Positions 22,685 through 29,086 of a DNA stretch of 29,086 bases are shown here, piece after piece (positions within the stretch are counted from its first letter, which is position 1; each line of letters opens with the position of its first letter). The translations under genes and the position numbers were made by a program. The notes beneath the pieces were generated by a model that worked only from the letters and a program-made list of their open reading frames with translations, did no database searches and was not told the DNA's origin. The stretch is taken from NCBI GenBank assembly GCA_035528905.1, contig DATKXU010000089.1, positions 1 to 29,086 on the forward strand, in the 5' to 3' direction. Source of the DNA: DATKXU01 sp035528905 (lineage in GTDB: Bacteria > Armatimonadota > UBA5829 > DTJY01).

Positions 22685-24368
22685 TCACGACTGCGAAAGC
22701 GCCTCGATCAGCTTTGCCCTCGCACGGCGGAAGGCTGCAGGGTCGAGAGCATAGTCAGTCATAGAGTGCACCACGGAATCGCATATCTTTCGGGCTTTCC
22801 TTCGGTTTTTCTTCTCCAGGAGCTTGAGCAGCTCGTAGTCCTCGACGCCGTCTCGCAGCGCTTCCAGGCGGATGGAGCTCAGAGGGCCTCGCTTGCCGGG
22901 GTACACGATGTGCTGAGTCGCCGGGTGGAATCCAATCTGATTGAAGATCGGTGAACGGATCGCCGCGCCAGTGGTTGAATCCCCAATGGAGGTATCCCGT
23001 CAGCCCATATTTGAAATTCATCCAGTGCATCAGCCGGACCTTGAGGAGCGGAGAGTCCAGGAAACGGTTCATGTACTTGCCTTTGGGCACCAGGCAGGTG
23101 TAGAACCAGACCTCTTCGCCAGCCTTCTTCCGCTCCTGAAAGAATCGCATCTTGGCCTCCAGTTCCGGCGGCAGAGGCACCCAGATGTCAATCGAGCCGG
23201 CGATCTCCGTGCACATGGAGGCGTCAATGGTTCGCAGCTTTGGGGCGAACTCGCGGACGAAAGAGGCCAGCTTCTTGTAGCTCTCCGCGTTGACTGCAAT
23301 CGGCTCGTCGGTGAGGTGCTGGAGGTAGATATCAATCCAGCCCTTTTCCTCGAGGTGTTTCTGGAGCGCCGGCAGGAACTGCGAGAGGAAGGCGCGCTCC
23401 TCGTCGCTCGTGGCTTTCACAGGAGGATTCCCCCGAACGGAGCCGTCCGGATTTGTGATCACAGGCCAGTAGGCATCGAAATTCTTCGCCTCCCATTCGC
23501 CCCTCCCAGCTAGATGGCTGCCCTCGATGATGCCGATGACGCCTACCCTTTTGAACAACTCCACCCAGCGGTCGAACTTCGAGAAATCGAAGGTCAGGTT
23601 CCCATTCCCGTCATCGCGGGCTGTGATCAGCTCGAATATCCGCGTGATGACGACATTCTGGCGATGGTCTGCCATGCAGCGAGCATAGGCGCCGAGCATC
23701 TTCCAGAATGGCTCGCTCCACCTTTCAAGCCCGTGGGCGCCGGCGATGATGCCCGTAGAGAACCAGTTGGTGAGATAAAGCGTGCGCTCATCGGGCAAAG
23801 TCACGGGATGGACCCTGATGCTCAGGGGAACCGCAGTCGAAGCCGAGTCAGCGATTAGTTCCACGGTCCCGCTATACGCGCCGGGCGCCGCTCCTTTCGG
23901 CACGAATATCGTGAGCCAGACCGGCTGGTTTCGCCCTGCCTTGACTGACACCGACCTCGCGTCGAGGAGTGGATCCGGTATGTCGGCCGGGGCCTGGACG
24001 ATGAGATGCTCGGGCGGGGTATCGGTAGTACCCTTCTCCACTGGAATGAAGCCGAGGAAATGCGCCTCGATGCGCGGAGCGGCCCTTGACGGGCCTTCGA
24101 GGGGAGACACCTTCACCGCCAGCTTGCCGATGTCCCGATACGCGGTGACGACTACTTGAGCGGATTCGTACTCATTGCGCACAGCGTCAATCCTGATCGC
24201 CGGCTCCCGGTCAGCGGGGACAGGCGAGTTCGGCAAGATCTTGATCAATGGATCGGCCACCCAGACCTTGAAATCGGCACCGGCTGCCTCTCGCTCAGTC
24301 TGGGCTCCAAAGGCAGCGGCCGAGATGACAATCGCCGAAACCATCAAGAAAGCCAATCTTGCGCACAT
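22685..24368 (-). pseudogene. Secreted DUF4091/GH123-like protein with a frameshift near its 3' end
   Basis: The main frame runs from the ATG at 24368 to a stop at 22755 (537 residues), but its last 50 or so residues are off-family. After GDPFTDLQSDWIPPGD the proper continuation (YPGKRGPLSSIRLEALRDG, then VEDYELLKLLEKK) lies in another frame, 22685-22906. One extra base around 22913-22917 explains this; removing it restores a protein of about 560 residues. Seen: a signal peptide (about 1-22), an N-terminal beta-sandwich region and a barrel-like region with YLQHLTDEP, the Asp-Glu pair expected of GH123-type glycosidases. The family is thought to act on polysaccharides outside the cytoplasm. 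The frameshift may be a real mutation, or a sequencing or assembly error. It is downstream of porD, separated by a terminator. Confidence 0.85.
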
Positions 24369-24421
24369 ATGTATCCCCGACTGAACGCTTCCACACCGAT
24401 ATGCGAAATCCTCCGAGCCAA

Positions 24422-24478
24422 AACAAAAAGAGCCGCACCGCCTCGACGAAGTCGGGAACGGCGCAGCCCTTTTTGGAA
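24422..24478 (-). terminator. Rho-independent terminator after porD (usable in both directions)
   Basis: A GC-rich hairpin (about 24432-24467, three-base loop at 24448-24450, a few mismatches) is followed on the minus strand by CTTTTTGTTT (24421-24430) and on the plus strand by CTTTTTGG (24469-24476). It sits between porD and the downstream DUF4091 gene, both on the minus strand. Confidence 0.75.
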
Positions 24479-24510
24479 AAACAGACCGCAGCGCTGCCAG
24501 GGCGCAGTTG

Positions 24511-24828
24511 CTACTTATCTCTGAACTCCGATTCCGGGACCATCGTGATAGCCTTGATCTTCGGCGGACATTCCTCGGCGCAGATGCCGCAGCCTTTGCA
24601 GTGATCGAGGTCTATGCCGCACATCTTGCCTTCCTCGTTCACGATGATCGAGCTGTCCGGGCAGTAGACCCAGCAGATCAGGCAGCTAGTGCACTTCTCC
24701 GCGTCCCATATGGGGCGCTCGGTACGCCAGTCGCCCGTCTTGTACTTCTCCGCCGTCCCCGGCTCGGTGATCAGACCGGCAATCGGAAGGTCTCTCCAAC
24801 CAGGCTCCTTCTGTTCCTTTACCGCCAT
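24511..24828 (-). CDS. porD: 2[4Fe-4S] ferredoxin, pyruvate/2-oxoacid:ferredoxin oxidoreductase delta subunit type
   Basis: 105 residues from the ATG at 24828, with AGGAG eight bases upstream. The N-terminal GWRDLPIAGLI and the KTGDWRTERPIWDAEKC lead-in are typical of PorD rather than free ferredoxins. Two cluster-binding motifs follow: CTSCLICWVYCP and CKGCGICAEECP, each CxxCxxCxxxCP. PorD passes electrons between the catalytic subunits and ferredoxin. The alpha, beta and gamma subunit genes are not adjacent on either side, so this is an orphan copy or the operon is split. Promoter upstream (24938-24966) and terminator downstream make it a single-gene unit. Confidence 0.87.
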   Translation of the reverse strand: MAVKEQKEPGWRDLPIAGLITEPGTAEKYKTGDWRTERPIWDAEKCTSCLICWVYCPDSSIIVNEEGKMCGIDLDHCKGCGICAEECPPKIKAITMVPESEFRDK

Positions 24829-24937
24829 AGGACTTCTCCTAATGTATGAAAACCCAGGTGGGTTAAATCTAAGATACAGGCCGTATCCAGGCAGCAGACG
24901 GAAAGATGCATCCGCCGGGAACGGCTCAGACCATGAC

Positions 24938-24966
24938 AGTCTATCAGATTCGCCGCATTTGGTCAA
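24938..24966 (-). promoter_or_regulatory. Promoter of porD
   Basis: On the minus strand, TTGACC (24961-24966), a 17-base spacer and TAGACT (24938-24943). It leaves a leader of about 100 bases before the ATG at 24828, in which no known RNA element was recognised. Confidence 0.55.
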
Positions 24967-25066
24967 GGGCAATTCGCGCGCCGGTTTTGTGAAGCGTTCA
25001 GCGTTTCGGACAGCCTGGCTCCGGGGTAACAGATAACGAAGTCAGACGTAGGGCCAGAAAGGGCAG

Positions 25067-26194
25067 GTGTCTCAATTGAGCCTAAGACTTGGGAGACTGC
25101 TCGGCGTGCCGATCAACGTAGATGTGAGCTGGCTGGTTATATTTGCGCTGATAGTCTATACGCTCGCCCAGTTCTACTTTCCCCAGGCGAATCCGAGCTT
25201 TAGCACCGCGATGAACTGGCTTGCGGGTGTGATCGCTGCCCTGCTGCTCTTTGCCAGCGTATTGCTGCACGAATTGATGCACAGCTATGTTGCCAAGCGA
25301 AACGGCATCGGCATCAGCGGGATCACGCTGTTCATATTCGGCGGCGTCTCGCGGATGAAAGAGGAGCCCAGCACTCCCGAAGTCGAGCTGAAGATGGCGG
25401 CAGCGGGTCCGGCGACCAGCATTGTTCTAGCGCTGCTCTTCTGGTGGCTTGCGGTGGCGGGAGGCCGTGCGCTGCTCGGCTCGTTCGGGCTGGGGATCGT
25501 GCGCTACCTCGCCATGATCAATCTCATACTGGGCATTTTCAACCTCCTGCCGGGATTTCCGCTCGATGGCGGACGAGTGCTGCGCGCCATCCTCTGGGGC
25601 TCCCTGGACAGCCTCGATCGTGCCACCCGATACGCATCATATATAGGCCAGGGATTCGGATACCTCTTCATCTTAGGCGGCTTCTGGATAATGCTTTTCG
25701 GGGGCTTCCTGAGCGGTTTGTGGTTCGTTTTCATCGGATGGTACTTGAACAACGCAGCCCAGCAGAGCTATCAGCAGCTAGTGGTCAGACGGGCGCTCTC
25801 CGGAGTGGATGTCCATCGCGTGATGACGACAGACTTCCCGCATGTGGATCCCGGCATCTCTGTGGACACGTTCGTTCACGATTATCTACTGAAATACGAC
25901 TACGCCGCGTTTCCAGTGACGAAAGACGATGCCCTGGTGGGAATAATCACGGTGGACGAAATCAGGGATATCCCGAGGGACCAGTGGGGTGAAAGGACTG
26001 TGGGCCAGGTCGCGAAGGCCCCCGAAGAAGAACGAGTGATTGACGAGAACGACGATGCGTTCGACGCTCTCATGCACATGGCGGAGGGAAACCTGCGCAG
26101 ACTTCTGGTGATGCACAACACCAAGTTGCAAGGCATGGTCACACAGGACAGCATAATCAACATGGTCCGCATGAAGATGCAGATCGGGATATAG
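25067..26194 (+). CDS. Site-2-type zinc metalloprotease with two CBS domains
   Basis: 375 residues from the GTG at 25067; a TTG at 25076 is a possible alternative with a better-spaced AGGTG. Seen: membrane helices, the zinc motif HELMH (68-72) inside the second hydrophobic region, the second zinc-ligand motif FPLDGGR (164-170, Asp167), two or three more helices, then paired CBS domains (about 248-302 and 310-368). This is the SpoIVFB/Rip-like group of intramembrane proteases, in which CBS domains sense adenine nucleotides and control cleavage of membrane-bound precursors, often anti-sigma factors. The substrate is not evident here. Convergent with rplA, with a long inverted repeat between. 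Confidence 0.92.
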   Translation: MSQLSLRLGRLLGVPINVDVSWLVIFALIVYTLAQFYFPQANPSFSTAMNWLAGVIAALLLFASVLLHELMHSYVAKRNGIGISGITLFIFGGVSRMKEEPSTPEVELKMAAAGPATSIVLALLFWWLAVAGGRALLGSFGLGIVRYLAMINLILGIFNLLPGFPLDGGRVLRAILWGSLDSLDRATRYASYIGQGFGYLFILGGFWIMLFGGFLSGLWFVFIGWYLNNAAQQSYQQLVVRRALSGVDVHRVMTTDFPHVDPGISVDTFVHDYLLKYDYAAFPVTKDDALVGIITVDEIRDIPRDQWGERTVGQVAKAPEEERVIDENDDAFDALMHMAEGNLRRLLVMHNTKLQGMVTQDSIINMVRMKMQIGI

Positions 26195-26198
26195 GGAC

Positions 26199-26248
26199 GC
26201 CGAAGGAAGGGCAGTGCTCTCAGATGAGAGCACTGCCCTTCCTTCGGC
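26199..26248. repeat. Perfect 23-bp inverted repeat between two convergent genes
   Basis: 26199-26221 pairs without mismatch with 26226-26248 around the 4-base loop AGAT. It begins five bases after the protease stop and ends 15 bases before the rplA stop. No T-run follows on either strand. It probably ends or protects both transcripts, but is not a textbook terminator. Confidence 0.85.
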
Positions 26249-26263
26249 CTATCCGGGTTTGGC

Positions 26264-26968
26264 TCAGCGTTCCGCCATTGCCTGAGCCTTCTGCACGTCC
26301 ACGTTGACGCCGGGCCCCATGCTGGACGAGATGGTGATCTTCCGCAGATACCGTCCTTTTGCGGCCGCCGGTCTCGCCTTCAGCAGAGCCGAGATCAACG
26401 CGGTGAAATTCTCCGTAAGCTGTTCCGCAGAAAAGGAGATCTTGCCGATGGACATATGGATTATGCCCGCCTTGTCTACCCTGTATTCGACTCTGGACGC
26501 GCTCTTGATGTCCCGGACAACTCTGTCCACATCCATCGTGACCGTCCCGGCCTTTGGGTTTGGCATCCTGGGGCCGAGCGTCCGGCCAAGCTTGCTAACC
26601 ATGCTCATCACGTCCGGAGTCGCAACCAGTATGTCGAAGTCGCGCCAGCCGCCCTCGATCCGCTGCACCAGATCCTCGGCGCCGACCACATCCGCCCCGG
26701 CCTCCTCGGCCTGCTGCGCCTTTTCACCCTTTGCGAAGACCGCGACTCGCCGCACTTTGCCCGTCCCGTGAGGAAGGCTGGTCGTCCCTCGCACCATCTG
26801 GTCTCCATGTCGTGGATCAACGCCGAGCCGAACGGCGACTTCAACAGTCTCGTCGAACTTCGCAGATGCGGCTTCTTTCACCGCAGAGACGGCCTCAGCC
26901 GGCTCGTATTGCTTGGCCTTCTCAACCCCTTTGGCCGCTTCCTGATACCTCTTGCCTCGTATGGGCAT
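26264..26968 (-). CDS. rplA: 50S ribosomal protein L1
   Basis: 234 residues, the normal length, from the ATG at 26968 with GAGGAGGT about nine bases upstream. Conserved L1 stretches are clear: KFDETVEVAVRLGVDPRHGDQMVRGTT, LPHGTGK, GRTLGPRMPNPKAGTV, and GKISFSAEQLTENF. L1 forms the mobile stalk of the 50S subunit and represses its own operon by binding mRNA. It is the last gene of this operon: rplJ-rplL do not follow. Confidence 0.98.
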   Translation of the reverse strand: MPIRGKRYQEAAKGVEKAKQYEPAEAVSAVKEAASAKFDETVEVAVRLGVDPRHGDQMVRGTTSLPHGTGKVRRVAVFAKGEKAQQAEEAGADVVGAEDLVQRIEGGWRDFDILVATPDVMSMVSKLGRTLGPRMPNPKAGTVTMDVDRVVRDIKSASRVEYRVDKAGIIHMSIGKISFSAEQLTENFTALISALLKARPAAAKGRYLRKITISSSMGPGVNVDVQKAQAMAER

Positions 26969-26998
26969 TCTTTCGCTACCTCCTCGTGGTACGGATGC

Positions 26999-27092
26999 GG
27001 CCCGCCTTCGCCAACTCGTGCTACGTAGCGATTCATCCTTCGTAGTACTAGGGAGAATGGATACTTCGCAGAGTAGTAGGCTTCGGCGGGCC
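26999..27092 (-). promoter_or_regulatory. Structured rplK-rplA intergenic region
   Basis: The 135-base gap can close on itself: GGCCCGCC (26999-27006) pairs with GGCGGGCC (27085-27092), enclosing further stems (27018-27025 with 27041-27048; TACT 27062-27065 with AGTA 27072-27075). Such a multi-branch leader could serve L1 feedback or RNA processing. No family match was recognised. Confidence 0.4.
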
Positions 27093-27103
27093 TCCCACGG
27101 CGG

Positions 27104-27529
27104 CTAGTCGCCTATCTCAATCCCCATAGACCTAGCCGTGCCTGCTATGATCTTCATCGCTCCCTCTACGTCGTTCGCATTCAGGTCGGGCATCTTCAGT
27201 TCGGCTATCTCGCGGAGCTTCTCCTGCGTAATCTTGCCCACTTTCTCACGGTTTGGCACGCCCGATCCTTTCTCGATCCCCGCCGCCTTCTTCAAGAGCT
27301 CGCCGGCCGGCGATGTCTTCAGCACATATGTGAACGACCGATCCTCAAAGACGGTAATCTCAACCGGGATGATGGTCCCTATCTGAGCCGCCGTCCTCTC
27401 GTTATACGACTTGATGAACTCCATCATGTTGATCCCGTACTGGCCGAGCGCAGGGCCAACGGGTGGCGCCGGCGTGGCCTTGCCCGCCGCTATCTGGAGC
27501 TTGACCACTCCCATGACTTTCTTTGCCAT
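27104..27529 (-). CDS. rplK: 50S ribosomal protein L11
   Basis: 141 residues from the ATG at 27529, with GGAGG seven bases upstream. The N-terminal KLQIAAGKATPAPPVGPALGQ is the thiostrepton-site domain, and MPDLNANDVEGAMKIIAGTARSMG is the conserved C-terminal end that binds the GTPase centre of 23S rRNA. It sits in the usual place after nusG, with a 98-base gap. Confidence 0.98.
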   Translation of the reverse strand: MAKKVMGVVKLQIAAGKATPAPPVGPALGQYGINMMEFIKSYNERTAAQIGTIIPVEITVFEDRSFTYVLKTSPAGELLKKAAGIEKGSGVPNREKVGKITQEKLREIAELKMPDLNANDVEGAMKIIAGTARSMGIEIGD

Positions 27530-27627
27530 TGCAAATCCTCCGTGCTAATGGATAGTTGACAGTCGCTAGAGGATAGTCACACCTCTCCTCTGCTGTATCA
27601 ACCTAGCCGTCTAATCGCGGTTCCAGC

Positions 27628-28152
27628 CTACAGCTTCTCCACCTGCGTGAAATCGAGCTCGACCGGGGTATCCCGCCCAAAGATGGAGATCAGCACCCGG
27701 ATCCTCTCCTTGTGCACGTTCACGTCCTGGATGGTGCCAGTGAAATCCCCAAACGGCCCCGACGTGACGCGAATGACCTGCCCTGTCTCCCACTGGACCT
27801 TCGGCCTCTGGCGCGGGCCTTCGACCGCTCGCAGGATGTTCGCGATCTCGCTCTCCTGCAGGGGAATAGGCTTGTTTCCAGACGTGACGAATCCGGTGAC
27901 CCCGGTGGTGCTCTTTACCAGGTACCAGGTCTGGTCATCGAGCACCATCTCTATGAGCACGTAGCCGGGGAATATCTTCCGCTGTATCTCCCGCTTCTTG
28001 CCGGCTCGAGTGCGAAGCTCTGCCTCCGTCGGGATAAGGATGCGGAAGATCTTATCCTTCAAGTTCATTGACTCGGCACGCCGCTCGATAGTCGTCTTGA
28101 CCTTATTCTCATGTCCAGCGTATGTATGAACTGCGTACCAGTTCCGTTCCAT
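27628..28152 (-). CDS. nusG: Transcription termination/antitermination factor NusG
   Basis: 174 residues from the ATG at 28152, with AGAGG about nine bases upstream. The NGN domain begins WYAVHTYAGHENKVKTT and includes FPGYVLIEM; the C-terminal KOW domain holds VRVTSGPFGDFTGTI-like sequence. NusG binds RNA polymerase and links it to Rho or the ribosome. It lies 54 bases after secE in the usual secE-nusG pair. No inserted domain II is present. Confidence 0.97.
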   Translation of the reverse strand: MERNWYAVHTYAGHENKVKTTIERRAESMNLKDKIFRILIPTEAELRTRAGKKREIQRKIFPGYVLIEMVLDDQTWYLVKSTTGVTGFVTSGNKPIPLQESEIANILRAVEGPRQRPKVQWETGQVIRVTSGPFGDFTGTIQDVNVHKERIRVLISIFGRDTPVELDFTQVEKL

Positions 28153-28206
28153 CAGTTCAACCTCTCAATTCCGGAGCCCCACCGCGGCCGGATGGCTTGC
28201 CGCGAA

Positions 28207-28422
28207 CTACCAATTGAGCAGCCTCTTGGTTGTTATGGCTAGCAGGTAGTCCAGGCCGCCGATCCATATCGCCACGACCAATATCGCGGCCAAAACCAGG
28301 AGCGTGGACTTTTTCAGCTCATCAGAGCTTGGCCATGATGTCCTGCAAAGTTCCAGCCAGGACTCCCTAGTAAATCTATACATCCTGTAGAAGATCCCCG
28401 GTTTGCTGCCTGCGGTTGCCAT
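28207..28422 (-). CDS. secE: Preprotein translocase subunit SecE
   Basis: 71 residues, the short single-helix form, from the ATG at 28422 with AGAGGTG and CAGGA upstream. An amphipathic cytoplasmic helix (FTRESWLELCRTSWPSSDEL) contains the typical W-P motif, followed by one membrane helix (LLVLAAILVVAIWIGGLDYLL). SecE clamps SecY in the export channel. Between it and rpmG lies tRNA-Trp. Confidence 0.95.
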   Translation of the reverse strand: MATAGSKPGIFYRMYRFTRESWLELCRTSWPSSDELKKSTLLVLAAILVVAIWIGGLDYLLAITTKRLLNW

Positions 28423-28581
28423 ATTCCTGCACCTCTGAGCGCGCGTCTATCAAGCCGACTGCTCCGCCGTGTCGGACGAAACCGGATGGCGGGGCATCTT
28501 GAATCACAAAAATGCTCCGCTGCACGATACCGCTTTCACCGCAGGGAGCTGATTTGATTCCACATACCTATAAAGCCGAAA

Positions 28582-28657
28582 TGGCAGGGCCAGCCGGATT
28601 CGAACCGACGACACCCGGTTTTGGAGACCGGTGCTCTACCAGCTGAGCTATGGCCCT
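28582..28657 (-). tRNA. tRNA-Trp (anticodon CCA)
   Basis: Full cloverleaf on the minus strand: 7-bp acceptor stem AGGGCCA/TGGCCCT, D arm GCTC...GAGC, anticodon stem CCGGT/ACCGG around the loop CTCCAAA (anticodon CCA), T arm with TTCGAAT, discriminator G, and an encoded CCA end (28582-28584). Its position between rpmG and secE is the common bacterial arrangement. Confidence 0.97.
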
Positions 28658-28741
28658 ACATTATCCGGATAAATATTACCACATCCGGCACCGCGTTGTA
28701 AAGAGGCGGTATTTGCCGCGCGACCACTCCCTCGCGCTCGG

Positions 28742-28903
28742 CTACTTCGCCTCGCGGTGGACCGTGTGCTTTCGACACACTTTGCAGAACTTCCGCATCT
28801 CGATCCGGTCCGGATCGTTGCGCTTGTTCTTGGTTGTAGTATAATTCCTGGCCTTGCAGTCGCTGCAGGCCAACGTAATTATCACCCTGGCATCAGTTGC
28901 CAT
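28742..28903 (-). CDS. rpmG: 50S ribosomal protein L33
   Basis: 53 residues from the ATG at 28903, with AGGGGAG just upstream. It is the zinc-binding form: two CxxC pairs (CSDCKARNY and CKVCRKHTVH) frame the conserved YTTTKNKRNDPDRIEMRKF. It sits between tuf and tRNA-Trp as in many bacteria. The zinc-free paralogue seen in some genomes is not in this window. Confidence 0.96.
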   Translation of the reverse strand: MATDARVIITLACSDCKARNYTTTKNKRNDPDRIEMRKFCKVCRKHTVHREAK

Positions 28904-28948
28904 GAAACTCCCCTGTGCCTCCCAATACTCGCCACGCGATGGATTCGA

Positions 28949-29086
28949 TTACGCCTCGACTGCGCTTATGACGCCGGCTCCCACGGTGTGCCCGCCCTCG
29001 CGAATCGCGAACCGCAGGCCTTCCTCCATGGCGATCGGCTGGATCAGCTCGCCCGATAGCGAGACGTTGTCTCCAGGCATCACCAT
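28949..29086 (-). CDS. tuf: Elongation factor Tu, C-terminal 45 residues (gene continues past the window)
   Basis: The frame ends with TAA at 28949-28951 and is open to the window edge. The residues MVMPGDNVSLSGELIQPIAM, then EEGLRFAIREGGHTVGAGVI and a short SAVEA tail match domain 3 of EF-Tu, which contacts tRNA and EF-Ts. The gene body lies beyond 29086. It heads the order tuf-rpmG-tRNA-Trp-secE-nusG-rplK-rplA. Confidence 0.97.
   Translation of the reverse strand: MVMPGDNVSLSGELIQPIAMEEGLRFAIREGGHTVGAGVISAVEA

Noticed and set aside
26199..26248. Standard intrinsic terminator between protease gene and rplA
   Set aside because: No T-run on either side, so it is listed as an inverted repeat instead.

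Overview
The window reads as a chromosomal segment of a moderately GC-rich bacterium, most likely Armatimonadota or another deep-branching Terrabacteria/Planctomycetes-like lineage. That placement is an inference from gene content: a DUF6785/DUF6784 OPT-like membrane protein, a DUF4091/GH123-type protein, HAMP-GAF-SpoIIE phosphatases and a c-di-GMP-I riboswitch beside standard translation genes. No rRNA, CRISPR array, transposase or integrase was seen.

Layout: 267-3122 is a membrane-anchored SpoIIE/PP2C phosphatase, followed by a convergent BON-domain protein and a DUF6785-type polytopic membrane protein. Between 5603 and 8615 lies a roughly 2.9 kb insertion: a strong promoter overlapped by a palindromic operator, a 67-aa protein, an 801-aa SMC/Rad50-like ABC ATPase with a C-terminal zinc ribbon, and a small hydrophobic ORF. 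It is bracketed by two 85-bp direct copies of the 3' end (last 27 codons plus stop) of the neighbouring TPR membrane protein gene (8531-10048). This is the best candidate in the window for an undescribed, possibly defensive, system.

10188-14674 holds an RNase J-like metallo-beta-lactamase, a c-di-GMP-I riboswitch in front of a small orphan protein, a promoter-driven structured RNA candidate of about 214 nt ending in a T-run, another small orphan protein, a nucleotidyltransferase with a small overlapping partner (type IV toxin-antitoxin-like), and ftsY. 14860-18383 holds a TPR-like membrane protein, a small acidic protein and a CCA-adding-type nucleotidyltransferase with an HD domain.

18486-18919 is a two-gene rpmD-infA unit detached from the usual ribosomal protein operon. 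It is followed by a convergent MFS transporter, a second SpoIIE-type phosphatase, a frameshifted DUF4091 protein, a PorD-type ferredoxin and a site-2 protease with CBS domains. The right end, all on the minus strand, is the classic tuf - rpmG - tRNA-Trp - secE - nusG - rplK - rplA order, but rplJL-rpoBC do not follow rplA.

Two themes recur. One is signalling: two paralogous sensor phosphatases, which elsewhere act in partner-switching cascades, a c-di-GMP-sensing RNA and an intramembrane protease. The other is protein synthesis and export: FtsY, SecE, L1, L11, L30, L33, IF-1, EF-Tu, tRNA-Trp and the CCA enzyme.
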